Source of the DNA: Nymphaea colorata
Lineage: Eukaryota; Streptophyta; Magnoliopsida; Nymphaeales; Nymphaeaceae
Direction: 5' to 3'
Length of the DNA: 64,000 nt
Assembly (NCBI RefSeq): GCF_008831285.2
Contig: NC_045143.1
Span: forward strand, 4,907,503 to 4,971,502
The notes under the pieces were generated by a model, which made no database searches, was not told the origin of the DNA, and worked only from the letters and a program-made list of their open reading frames with translations. Positions 1-16,471 of the stretch are shown here, piece by piece (the first letter of the stretch is position 1; each line of letters starts with the position of its first letter). Position numbers and translations under genes: made by a program.

Positions 1-470
1 TCTTGAACAGTCCAGTAGCATAAACAGCAAAAAAACAGTTTCTAAAACTCTCCAACATGCAGCCCAATGGCTCTGATACCATATAAATGTGACTATAATA
101 GTCACTAAAGAATAATATGATAGAAACTTGAAAAGATATTAATCTTATTGAAAGAAAACTCAATGGCTGTGTAAAACTGCATACATTCTACAAGAGATTG
201 CTAAAATATATATATAAGAGACAAGAAAGAAGAAGAGGCTAAAGAAGAGTGGTTCTAGCCGTTGGGAGTTCGAACGGCTCTTTTGTGAGCCGTTGGAACC
301 TCCAATGGCTAGAATGAGGAGGGCAAAAAGAAAAGAAAAGAAAATAAAATAAAAAGAAAATAAAATGTAAAAGAAAAGAAAAAGAAAATAAATGTAAAAG
401 AAAATAAAATGTAAAATACCTAAGCTAAAAACCTAGTTACAATATCACTATGAGATCTTATTTCTTAACA
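1..470 (-). mobile_element. 5' end of a Ty1/copia-type LTR retrotransposon, cut by the window edge
   Basis: Reading the - strand, a candidate LTR runs from 470 (TGTTAAGAAATAAG) to 88 (ending in CACA), giving TG...CA ends and about 383 bp. It is followed within 6 bp by TGGTATCAGAGCC (81-69), the usual initiator-Met-tRNA primer-binding site of plant copia elements. The LTR holds a TATA-like run near 205-222 and a long AAAAG/AAAAT-rich stretch at 330-415. The internal body (gag side) would lie left of base 69, outside the window. The element is antisense to the beta-galactosidase gene and probably sits in one of its introns. The second LTR and the target duplication are not visible, so the element's completeness is unknown. 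Confidence 0.7.
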
Positions 471-913
471 GAATTCCCTGCTGTAACACAAATATAAGAA
501 AGAAGGAAAAAGGAAAAACTGGAGAAATTGATCTTGGCAGAGTGTGGTGTAATTTATTTGTAGTATCGTCATGATCACAAGGTCAGGATATCAAGTAACG
601 AATTTAAACTGTTGAATAAGAAAAAAATACGTTTCCTTTTTATGTGTAAAGCTTTATGGCCCGTTGCTTGTCCCCAGGGTCTAGGTTTGCTTTGGCTTAT
701 GCCTAGATCTGGCACCCATAAAGCTTGAACTACAGCCTGCTAGCTGTCTAACAGCTAGTCCTGGTTCCACTATGCTATAGTTCTTTGGGGTGAAAACAAT
801 TTCTAACATACAGGACATATATCAAATATATATGCAGGTCACTTGTTTCTCTTTCTCTCTCTCTCACATCTCATGTTTCTCATTTCACTTAATGTGAATG
901 ACATTGTTCTCAG

Positions 914-1962
914 CACTGCGGAGTGTAATCAAAAGGTACAGCAGGTATCAGCTTCCCCCTGTTCCTGCTAATAATGTGAAGAAAGCATATGGACGTGTCA
1001 AAATGGAGAGAGTCACATCATTGTTTGGGGTGCTGAACATGGTCTCTGAGCCAAAGGATGGGGCACAATCTGATCAACCAGTTCCAATGGAATCATTTGG
1101 TAAGGTATAAAGTTAATGCTGCCTTTTTTGTTCTACATCGATTTTTACGTTGCTTTATTTACTGAATCATACCTTGAGATAAACATCATGGTTTATTGTT
1201 TCATTCAAGCTCATTTATCTCTAGTAATTGGTTCGGCTGCTTATCTATTAAATTTCCTAACTTGTGTGATGTGTTAGGTGCTTGGCTTCTGTTTGTATGT
1301 ATCAAATTTTCAACCCAAGGAAAGGCCCATTATTCTTTCAATACCAAAGGCAAGATTTTGGCTTGCTCCTAGTAAATCTAGTCCTTTTTATTATCTTAGT
1401 TTCTTCTACAAACATTGGTTCTTTATCAAATCCTGAGCCTTGTTGGATACATTTACCATGTAGCATGTGTTCCCTGAATTTTTGGTACACATGATGATGC
1501 TCTGCGTGCCTTTCAGGTTCATGACAGAGCTCAAATATTTATGTTATGCCAGACAACTGGTTATGCAAGTGGCCCAGCATATGTTGGCACCATAGAAAGA
1601 TGGCTGAATAGAAATATCACCCTTCCACATATCACTTGCAGTTCTAGTGTCAGCTTGTTTATTCTGGTAAGGGACATCTTTTCCTTTGATCTACTTTGCA
1701 TGACCATACTCTCATATCTATTTTAGCTGGTCATCCTCATTCTTCTGTAATATACTTTGCTAACAGAAGTGCAGTAAGTTAATAATAATAAGATTGTTAG
1801 TTTTCATGCTTATCTGTGCATTATAATAGATCAAATCCTTTCATTTCATCTATTAAGTATTAACATATTTTGGCAAACACAGACTTGGCTAGTTAGTTAT
1901 GTGTCTTGGGCCTACATCATGTCGAACTTGAGGTGATAGTGCAATCTTTCTTTTGGACTGTC

Positions 1963-2035
<73 letters not shown>

Positions 2036-5000
2036 GTAGAGAGAGAAATTGGTAAAAACCAAATACTTAGGTCAGGATAAAAGCCAGACTCTTTAATTTC
2101 TTGCTACAATATTATTTTAAATAAAATATAAACATCCTAATATATTTATAAAAACTATTTTGATATAAAACATGCTTTGAGTCAAGCTTTTTTTTATAAA
2201 AAATATTGATTTTTCTATTATCAAAATGTTGATGCTATGGGAGCCATTTATTTTTGCTTATTATAAAAACACTATTAAATAAAAAAAATGATAAACTTAA
2301 TATATATTTTTCATCAACCTATCATTAAGATCATGTCGGTTGTTGAAACTCACAGTTGGGGGGAGAGAGGGAGTCAAAAAGTTGTTCATTAGCTGACCCT
2401 AATCTCTAATTTAAGAGAGATTAAGGATCGACAAGTTTTCTTACATAAGAGAGCCACACAAATATAAGAAATGGCTAAAGAAGACTCTAATTCTCTAAAA
2501 ACTAGAAAACTACCAAACTTGAACATAAAATTTCTAGTTTCAAATTTTCAACAATCCTCCTCAAGTTGGGCATAGATATCAACATACTTAGCTTGTTACA
2601 ACATCTAGAAAAATCACCAATAGGAAGGGTCTTCGTAAATATATCTGCTGCCTGATCTTTAGAAGCTACATGAATAGTAGACACAACACCTCCTTGTATG
2701 AGATCCTGAACATAATGGCAATCCCCCTCGATATGCTTTCTTCTCTCATAAAACATTGGATTATTAGCAATGTAAGTGGCAGTCTTGTTATCACAATACA
2801 TCTTTATAAGAAGAAGAACATGAACACTTAGATTTGTTAGCATAGATTTAACCCAAGTCATCTCAGTAGCAGTTTGAGCCATTGCTCTATATTCGGATTC
2901 TGCCCTTGACCTAGAAACTACATTTTGTTTCTTGCTTCTCCATGATACGAGGTTGCCTCCAAAAAAGACACAGAAGCCCGTTGTGGATTTTTTGTTGTCA
3001 ACAGGCCTTGCATAGTCGGCATCACCGTAAGCAACAATCTCTAGAGACTCACTTTTCTTGAATAGGAGGCCTTTGCCTAGGGATGACTTTAGATATTTTA
3101 AAACCATCAATTCAACATCCTAGCCTACTTTTCTAGGCTTTTCCATAAATTGACTTAGCTTCTCAACAACAAAGCTAATGTCTGGTCTAGTCACAGTGAC
3201 ATAAAGAAATTTGTCTATGAGAGACCTGTAAGATCGTGAATCCACTAGCTCTGATTGATTATCGTGAAGATGAAGACGTGGGTTTCATAGGAAAATTAGC
3301 AGGCTTGGCTCCCAACATCCCTACATCATGCAGTAGATCAAGTACATATTTCCTTTGAGACAAAACTACGCCTTCCTTGTTATGGGCAACTTCAATCCTA
3401 AGAAAATACCGCAAGTGACCAAAATCTTTCTTGACAAAGTGCTTCTGAAGAAAGCCTTTGTAGCCAAAATCTCTTGATCACAATCACCTGTTAAGATAAT
3501 GTCATCAACATAGAAACAACTATACCTTTAGAGGTCTTTTTGATGAATAGAGAATGGTCCAAAGGAGATCTTTCAAATCCACACTGTGAAACAACTTCAG
3601 ATAATTTGTGGAACCATGCCCTGGTACTTTGTTTGAGTCCATAAATTGGCTTCTTCAGACGACACACATTCCTACACTCCCCCTGTCGCTTGAACCCTAA
3701 GGGTTGCTGTGTATATACAGTCTTCTCAAGATCACCATAGAGGAAGACATTCTTTACATCCAACTAATACAGAGGCCAATCAGAGTGTACCGCAATAGAG
3801 ATAATGAGCCGAATAGTATTCAACCTGGCCACATGAGGGAAGGTCTCAAAGAAGTTAACTCTATATGTCTGGGTGTATCTTTGGCCACTAAGCGAGCCTT
3901 GTATCTTTCTATGGATCCGTCTGAATGATACTTGACTGTAAAGATCCATTTGGAGCCAACAATATCACAATCTGAAGGAGGAACAACCAACTCCCAAGTC
4001 CCAGGTACCACACTGTATCTCATCCTGCATAGCTTGTCGCCAGTTATAGTATAGTAATGCCTATTGATGGCTAGTCGGTACAGTATGAACTGACATAACA
4101 TGAAGGAACTGTTGTAAGCTGTTACCAAGATGATCAGTAGAAGCAAACTGTGATATAGGATGCATGGTACACTGTCTCTTGTCTTTGCGCAGGGCTATAG
4201 GCAGGTCCTGAGAAGGATCAATGTTAGGTATACTCACTTCAGTGAAGCTCACACCCTGAGAAGACTCTGATGGTCGATCATGAGAGGGATCCTGTCGGCG
4301 TGTGTAGACCAATGGGGGATCGTAGAACTGATTCACAATCAGAATAGAGGAAAGAAAAGACTGTAATGAGACCAGATGAATAGGTAAAGGAATATGAGAA
4401 GACATCTTAGAGGACACAAAGGGAGCATTAAAGTAGGGCTGAGACTCAAAGGAAGTGACGTCCGCATTGATATACTCTTTGTGAGTTAACAGATCAAAAC
4501 ACTTATAACCTTTTTGGTTTCAATGATAGCCAATGAACATACACTTAATGGCTTGAACAACAAGTTTATCACGTTTAGGTCCAAGGATGTGAACAAACCA
4601 AGTACAACCAAATACTTTGGGTGCAACTGGAAATAATGGGCAATTAGGGTAAACAAGTTTAATATGAACTTTGTTATCAATTGAGGATGACAGTAAACGG
4701 TTGGTCAAGTAACAAGCCGTGAGTATTGCGTTGCCCAATAAATATGCAGGTACATGATTGTGTAGCATTAGGGTGCGAGCAACAGTCAAAAGTTACCGAT
4801 GTTTTCTTTTGGCAACTCCATTTTGTTGCGAGGTATGGGGCATGTAAATTTGGGAGATATGCCATTTTTAGAATAAAATGTCATTAAGATCGATGATTTG
4901 AACTCAAGAGCATTATCAGTGTGAATACATTTGACCATAAAGTTAAATTGAGTTTTTATTTCAATAATCAAGTTTTAAGAGTACAAACGACTTCAGACCT

Positions 5001-8000
5001 TTTTTTCAAAAGAAATACCCAACTAACTCGAGAGTAGTCATCGACGACGACCAGAAAATACTTAAATTTAGATCGGCTAGCAACCCTGCTAAACCCCCAC
5101 ACATCAACATGAAGAAGATCAAACAACCCTTGACTCGATGGACTAAGACTCGAAGGAAAGCTACTACGAGTATGCTTGCCAAGTTGACAGACCTTACACT
5201 GAAATGACTCTGGGACAAAAAGATGAGGTAGGATGTAACGAAGTTTGGACCTTGAAGGATGACCGAGTCTGAGATGCCACTGGAAGGATGTAGACTCTGA
5301 TGTAGAAGAGGTAACAACAAACCCCATATGATCTGACAAGATGTAGATGCCCCCTTTCTCATTGCCACCACTAATCGTTTTTCCAGTTTGTAAGTCCTGA
5401 AAAAACCAGGGTAAAAAAAATAACTTGACAATGTAAATCAGTAGTCATCTGTTTAACAAATAGCAAATGGGATGGAAACTCAAAAGCGTATAAGACATAT
5501 GGAATGGTCATGGACTGAGAAAGCTTCACATCTTCATAACCCAAAACAGGAGACATTCTACCATCTGCAATTTTAATATGACGTGGCTGAGGAAAACTAT
5601 GGAAAAAAGTGAAAGAACTAGGTCTACTGTATAATTGTCTCGATGCATCTGAGTCAATAATCCAAGAAATACCTGAATCAGACGTGGATGTACCCATAGA
5701 GAGAACTTGATCAATCAAAGTTGTGGAAGCTGAAGCCTGTGAGGCTTTGTGTGCCAAAAAGTACTCATACTCAAATATGTTAATACTAACTGTAACCGTC
5801 TCTGATACTGAGCAAGAAGAGCCGTCCACAATAGGAGTGGCTACCTGGGCAGGCCCATAGGAGGCTGGGCAAGGCTCTTGTCTTGTTTAGTCGCAGTACC
5901 TCTGTCCTGTGCTGCAGAGGATGGTCAACCATGTTTGTTCTAGCAACAATCCTCCAAGTGTCCCATCTTCCTACAATAGGTACATTGGAACGTCCCACGA
6001 CCACTAGTTCCACGACCTGTACTTCTTCCTCTGGCACTGTAAATGCTGCCCTGACTACGACCACCCCCGACAGCAAGAGAAGAAGCAGGAGCCTCACCAC
6101 CTGGTTGGGACAAGGTAATAGCAAGACGACTAAGTCTATTGTATGTGTTAGAGAGGTCGGGGATTTCATTCCCAATGAGCATTTGATCCTTAGCAACACA
6201 TACTTAGGTGACAAACCAGCAAGAAACTTTGCAATCATGGTAGGTTCAAAGTGTTATAACAAGATTTGCATGGGAGATGCAGGAATTTCAACCTCTTATA
6301 GGTTGCTTTAGCAGATGCAAAGTACCTGATAAATCCCGATCTCTATCAAAGATTGTGCAAATCTTCTTTAACTTGAAGAATTTTACTAACATTTTTGTTC
6401 ATTGAGTATGTTTACCTAAGAAATTCCCACATCTCCTTAGCAATGGTATAGTAGGCAATAGTGAGAGCAATCTGTGGCTGGACATTGTTCATAATCTAAG
6501 GCATAACCATGCAGTTGTTCTCTTCCCATGACATATACTTCCCTGACTTGGCAATAGGTTTATTTTCTTCAATTATATGCCTCTTTCGATGTCATGTGAC
6601 AAACATCATAAAAGATCTAGACCATAATTCATAGTTCAATCTATCTAATTTGACCGTAGACCCATAGGAGAAGGGATTGCCAGTTACTTTGTATTCATTT
6701 CTACCATCTAGCTTGCTGGTTTCAGCCGTAATTAAACACAATAAGAAGTAGTATCAGGTGGAAATAGAGACCACAAAAAAAAATTGCAGCAGATAGATCA
6801 CATAAAAGAGCGCCCAACTTGTAATTAAGCAGCCATGCAAGAGGCTGATCAGCAAAACATAAACCAGATATATCACATGCAGCACCACTAACAACTTATA
6901 GATCTCTTTCCACAACAGGCAGATCTCAAGGGGTTTTCTGACCAGCAGCAATACCGGGTACTATTCATCAAAATAAATTAGAAAGAACTATCCACAAAGT
7001 GATCAACGCATCACACATTCCACACTTACGTCACCAATGCCACAGCCACATTCCACAAATATCAGAAAACTGCTTCCTTCTCCACATTTTCTACTTTCAC
7101 ATAAGGAGTCTATTCACAAAAAAAAAAAAAAACGTGACTAGACTCCATGCACATGGGTGATCAGCAGATTAGATCTTGATCAGACTTGGATGTTATGGCT
7201 CCAGATCTGAAATAGATCTAATCCTTGTGGTAGAGAAGGGAAAACCTCAGATTTGACGTTCCACAAAAGTCAGACGATATGAATCAGATCAGAATCTGAT
7301 AAAAACCAATTAGAGAATACCGACAGAAAAATGCAGGCGTCGGAATCTCCCCCCCGCTGTCAGAGTTTGCCAGAAAATGGTCACCACTAGTGGAAGTCCA
7401 GTGCTGTTGCTGCCGGTGGCGCTGATACCATGTTGAAACTCACGGTTGGAGAGAGAGAGAATAAAAAAATTATTCATTAGCTAACCCTAATCTCTAATTT
7501 AAGAGAGACTAAGGGTTGGCAAGTTTTCTTACATAAGAGAACCACACAAATGTAAGAAATGACTAAAGAGGACTTTAATTCTCTAAAAACTAGAAAACTA
7601 CCAAACTTGAACATAAACTTTCTAGTTTCAACATCGGTAAGGTTAGATTTAAGAAAAAAAGCACTTTAAATATCATATTTAAAGGGTTTGGTTTTTGTCC
7701 CAGACCTGTTGGTCTGGTTTCTACCAATCAATATATATATATATATATATATAGTAGATACACACACACACACACACACATGTTATGGCTTATCTGTGGT
7801 TCAGAAAACTGTGGTAGCTGAAGCTTCTTGCTTTTTGTTTCCTTAAATTCACAGTTTCAAGCATTATTGATAAGACTATTGAATTTTTTGTAGGTGGAGA
7901 ACATGGGTCGGGTGAATTATGGACAGTTCTTATATGACAAAAAGGTTACAAAATGAAATTCTGAGTTATCTCCTGTGTCTGGGTTTGTTCTCCTCTAGAG

Positions 8001-10989
8001 GAAGCCTTTGTTCCAAAGATATAATCCCCTTCCTGGTACTGCATGTTATAATTTGCGGCTCGGCTCTAGAAACACACTCATGTATTTTGATATTGTTGTC
8101 ATATTTACTGTAAAAATATAGTAAGATCATTAAAAATAATTTTACATCCTGCACTCTATCTGTAACATTGTCAAGTTACTGTCATTTGTTATTATCTGCC
8201 ACTACTTTTGGTTTTTGAGGCTTTTGAACTTTATTAATCAGAAAAATCTTAATCTGATTATTATTGATTTTGCAGGGAATCTTGTCATCTGTTCTGTTGG
8301 ATGGTTCTCCTTTACGTGGTTGGAAGATATTTCCTATTTCGTTTGATCACATAACTAATATTTTATTCACCAATCCTATAGCACACATTGCACACCCACT
8401 TGTTCGGAAATCAAACAAAATGGTTCTCAAAGAAACAGAAGGTAAGTCAAGAAAGCCTTTCTTAAGTAGTGTATGCCCAATAACTATGAGCATCAAAGCA
8501 TAAATCTTTATCAAGCTCACAGCGTGTTTCTTTAGATGTCGATTTTAGTTAATGGCAATATTTCCAAAATGCAATTTACTTATTCCTGCATAGATCCTCA
8601 AATTAAGGGCTTATCTCAATAACTTGTAGATGGAGATTGCAGCTATTCGAATAGTAGCCAGTAATTTTTCAGAAATTATTTATGCATGCTTGATGAAATA
8701 TGACACTTATTATGCTAAGCAACCCAAAGACAGCCATATGTTTCAGGCAACATTAGCCATACATCAACAGGAAGTCACTTGAAAGGCTAAATGTAATCTT
8801 CAAGACATGCTTTAAATACTTGTGTAAATCAATCTCTCTATCCAGATGACCCTTGTGGGACTCCTCAGAGATTCAAGAAACTATCCTGTATCTCACTGCA
8901 TATGAATTTCTTGGATAGGAACTAAAGGAAGGTGCCTTAACCATCATATATAACAATGTTATTAAATGCAGTAGCGACCCCTGTGTGCAAGATCATGCCT
9001 AGCTTCATATGTAACATTGAGTGGAAAGTTGTAGGAACCCCTAATTTACAAGACCATGTAACCAGAATACACAAAAATGCAGGATGTCACCTTGGACAAA
9101 CGGATTTGTAATGAACAACAGTAGGTGATGCTGCCTCCTTTTTGTGTTCAAATATGTAATAAATACAAACTTCTACAGGGAGAAAAACTTATGTTATACA
9201 TCTGTATTGAGAACAAGGAACACGTAATGAGAGCTATATTCTTTGACATAATTGATGCTTCCACCATAAGTGTATAACTCTTCTTCTTATACATCATGGC
9301 AGATGATCCCTTGAAAGGTCCAGCATTTCATGTTGGCCAGTTTGTTATAAATGAAACAGATCAAGTGAAAGATACGTACATATCATTTAGAGGATGGAGC
9401 AAAGGTGTTTGTTTTGTTAATGGTTTTAATCTTGGAAGATATTGGCCGGTATAGTTTCTCTCTCTCTCTCCCTCTCTGTCTGCCTGTGAAGCTATTTAAC
9501 TTTTCAATCTAAAATTAACTTGTATACTCTGCAACAGTCTGTTGGACCTCAATGCAGCCTCTATGTTCCAGCTCCAATCCTGAAGCATGGAGAAAACACT
9601 GTGGTATGGGTTCAATCCTTATTATTGTTGGTGCTATTACCTTAACTGGGAACTTCTGTTTCTATTCTGCCAAGCTATCACAATATTCTCATGTGCCTTT
9701 CCTCTTGCTTGCTATTTTTTGCACTTCTCCTGCATAAAGTCATCAATTTTATTTTCTTTAAATATCCAATTGGACTGGTAATTTTTTAGGCTATACTGAT
9801 AGTTAACTTGGACTTTGTACCAGTGCAGCAGCATTTATATCATTAAAATCAAAGGCAGGAAATTCATGATAAAATGCTGCTCTCCTAGTAAGGATTTACG
9901 CAATGTCAATTTTGCATTTCCTAGTGTTGAGAGCAATGGGAACTCAGAACCAAGTCTAAAGACGATAGGATTTATTCTGAATCAAGTATTTGAATTAAGT
10001 ATCCTGAGCTTATGTGAATAGTTCTCTTATCAAGGTTAGAACTTGTACAGTTTGAACTTTGAACTGCTTCAGCAAATGTGAGCATGGTCTGTGATGCTTT
10101 AAGAGAAGTTATAAAAACATACTCAGAGAAGGATCTTTTTTCCAATTAATATGAATATTGTAACACAAATATGCAAGGTTATGAACTGGAAATTAGCAAG
10201 ATGAACATCATGAAAGAAGGCCAAATTATAGAGATGCTCTAGTAGGTCATGTTTGTATGTCCTGTCCACTAGACTCTTCCAAACTGGTGTATTTTGTAAA
10301 ATTATTGTCTTGGATTATGACATTAGCATGACTGTTCACCGACTGATACTTTGTCTTAACTCGCAACATATTTGTTATCACCTTAATCGATTGTCTCATC
10401 TTCAAGAATGGCCCTTTCTTTTCTTGCTATTTGAGAACATGTTATGCAAACACCAAAGGTAAAGGTAAATCCATTGTTTCATTTTATATAATATGTTGTA
10501 TAATATTTGCTGAGAAAAGAAAGACATGATATGCTTATGATAAATGACATTAAAAAAGGGATAAACTTTCTGACTATTGCACCTGCTACTTGTAGGTATT
10601 GCCAGCTTTGTGCCGCTAGAAATGGCTTTTAATTAGCTCATACTATTTCTGTTGCATTTGTGACAATGTCTATCGGCTAGTTTGTGGCTATTAAAGATTC
10701 ACATCATATACTTACCAGAGTTTGCCAATAGCAATAACAAAATGCACTTGCTTTTTAAATTATGACGTTTTACACGGTATGACAGTTGAAATTGGTATAT
10801 TGCTGTGATTCTGGATCTGCTGAAATATATCAAAAACTTTTAATCCGTTCTTTTGTCATCTCTGAATTAGCTTGGTGTTTTCTTCAGGTGTTGCTGGAGC
10901 TTGAGCAAGCCAATCTTGAGCATGTGATCACCTTCGTCAGTGGACCTGATTTTACTTGTGGACCAACTCGTGCAACATCTACAACCTAG
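914..10989 (+). CDS. BGAL17: Beta-galactosidase 17-type (GH35), 3' portion; 5' exons outside the window
   Basis: Glycoside hydrolase family 35; it would remove terminal beta-galactose from glycans. Eight in-frame exons are visible: 914-1104, 1278-1349, 1517-1666, 7894-7944, 8276-8441, 9303-9448, 9538-9603 and 10888-10989 (stop TAG). They encode about 315 C-terminal residues that match my memory of the plant BGAL17 branch (the animal-like GH35 type): ALRSVIKRYS, VHDRAQIFM, YVGTIERW, VENMGRVNYGQ, GILSSVLLDG, LRGWKIFPI, FNLGRYWP and GPQCSLYVPAP. The N-terminal barrel with the catalytic glutamates is not in the window. There is no SUEL lectin domain, unlike the galactosidase at the right edge. 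The intron after 1349 appears to use a GC donor. The 6.2 kb intron 1667-7893 holds a MITE split by a copia element. No frameshift or stop is seen in the exons, so the gene looks functional. Confidence 0.88.
1964..2033. repeat. (TA)n microsatellite at the left end of the MITE
   Basis: About 70 bp of pure TA dinucleotide repeats in an intron of the BGAL17-type gene, directly before the left terminal inverted repeat of the MITE at 2048. A shorter TA tract followed by (CA)n lies beyond the other end of the same MITE (7730-7782). Confidence 0.95.
2341..2553 (-). repeat. 3' LTR of the copia element
   Basis: 213 bp, TG...CA. It differs from its partner at 7431-7633 by an extra 8 bp near its right end, 2 bp in a G/GA run, and scattered substitutions. 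The left flank is the duplication TCGGT at 2336-2340. Confidence 0.95.
2560..6240 (-). pseudogene. Copia gag-pol coding region, frameshifted
   Basis: On the - strand, from the element's 5' side. A gag zinc knuckle CTYCRKMGHLEDCC is encoded near 5940-5985. A protease-like WIIDSDASRQL lies near 5630-5670, where DSGA would be usual, so the active-site Gly reads as Asp. The GAG-pre-integrase segment HLRLGHPSRSKL and the integrase start DVWGFSR...DDYSR are at 4968-5339, with the integrase remainder at 4520-4789. The RT segment holds PIYGLKQSTRAW (3491-3763); the YVDD box at about 3500-3515 is only readable in a neighbouring frame. RNase H shows SRSRAESEYRAMA, and the end of pol reads ADIFTKTLP (2560-3110). 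At least five frame breaks separate these blocks, so no polyprotein can be made. Confidence 0.92.
7431..7633 (-). repeat. 5' LTR of the copia element with adjacent primer-binding site
   Basis: 203 bp, TG...CA, followed on the + strand by the target duplication TCGGT (7634-7638). Immediately inside lies GGCGCTGATACCA (7418-7430), the reverse complement of a Met-tRNA primer-binding site with one mismatch to the usual TGGTATCAGAGCC. Confidence 0.95.
7730..7782. repeat. (TA)n then (CA)n microsatellite
   Basis: TA repeats up to about 7754, a short spacer, then (CA)n at 7760-7780. The tract lies at the right end of the MITE. Confidence 0.9.
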
Positions 10990-11601
10990 CTTGCGCTATA
11001 TGTGAGACGGACGCACTTGTGTTGCGTATCTAAGTTATCCTGTTTCACATTGAAATTGAGTCATGAGAACCGCACTGCGATTGCCAAACATGGTTACAAA
11101 TATTATTCTTAGCGACCTTTTTAGCAGTGCAAGACATTTTCTTTTTTCTCTCAGGATAATTTTGGTCTACTAGCAGTACTGTGAGCAAGGATCGCAGATA
11201 AATGCCTACAACATGGTACAAGAGGCTTAAGACGAATGTCGTCAAGAACTCTTTTTAAAATAGCCACTTCATATTCACGTTTGTAGATTGAGGTCACGTT
11301 GAACCGGAAATAAGTCGATCCATTTTTCTTGGAGCTTACTTTGATTAACTTCAGCTCGGTTGAAGATGCTCATTCAAACTTGCAAATAAAATGAGAGTCT
11401 GGAAGCTGAATAAGAACACCAAGTGCTTGGTTGTTAATTACGAACAACATATGCTAACGTGTTATGTATCATAATGTGGTAGAAAGCTGAGTCGAAATTA
11501 ACTTCAACCTCTGCTATTTGATTCTTGTTTAGGTTTAAGACGCGCACACACACGAATGTTTGCCTAATGCAAATAACAGATTATTACAATAAAATGATAA
11601 A
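10990..11601. other. Intergenic: convergent 3' ends of the BGAL17-type gene and CKX-A
   Basis: No ORF of note. This 0.6 kb must hold both 3' untranslated regions, because the two genes point towards each other. I see no clear repeat or RNA gene. Confidence 0.6.
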
Positions 11602-16424
<4,823 letters not shown>

Positions 16425-16463
16425 GTGTGTTGGTGATAGATGCTGCAGGGATGTTCTTGGGGT

Positions 16464-16471
16464 GTATATAG
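16464..16471 (-). promoter_or_regulatory. TATA-like box of CKX-A
   Basis: CTATATAC on the - strand, 40 bp upstream of the chosen ATG at 16424. It implies a very short 5' leader and excludes the upstream in-frame Mets at 16592 and 16556. Confidence 0.5.

Larger units (their letters stand above)
2341..7633 (-). mobile_element. Complete but decayed Ty1/copia LTR retrotransposon
   Basis: This 5293 bp element is inserted antisense in an intron of the BGAL17-type gene. Both LTRs start TGTTGAAACT and end TTTCAACA. The flanking 5-bp duplication is TCGGT (2336-2340 and 7634-7638). In element orientation the primer-binding site TGGTATCAGCGCC (7430-7418) directly follows the 5' LTR (7633-7431), and a purine tract ACTTGAGGAGGAT lies directly before the 3' LTR (2553-2341). 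The internal domain order gag, protease, integrase, reverse transcriptase, RNase H is that of Ty1/copia. The coding region is broken by stops and frameshifts, so it cannot act on its own. The LTRs differ by many substitutions plus small indels (very roughly one base in ten by eye), so the insertion is not recent. Confidence 0.95.
2048..7728. mobile_element. MITE (about 390 bp net) split by a copia insertion, in an intron of the BGAL17-type gene
   Basis: The ends are imperfect inverted repeats of about 45-50 bp. The left end begins ATTGGTAAAAACCA (2048) and the reverse complement of the right end begins ATTGGTAGAAACCAGACC (from 7728). Both continue through an AGGTC core to a CTTTAA-like sequence. 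Between the ends is AT-rich non-coding DNA, interrupted at 2341-7633 by the copia element. A second member, inverted relative to this one, lies at 40273-40644; it shares both ends and an internal block (here near 2199-2275). No transposase is encoded. TA runs flank both ends, which resembles MITEs that insert into TA microsatellites; the superfamily is not resolved. Confidence 0.75.

Noticed and set aside
5883-6311. 142-codon + strand ORF
   Set aside because: It is antisense to the copia gag region and has no domain of its own.
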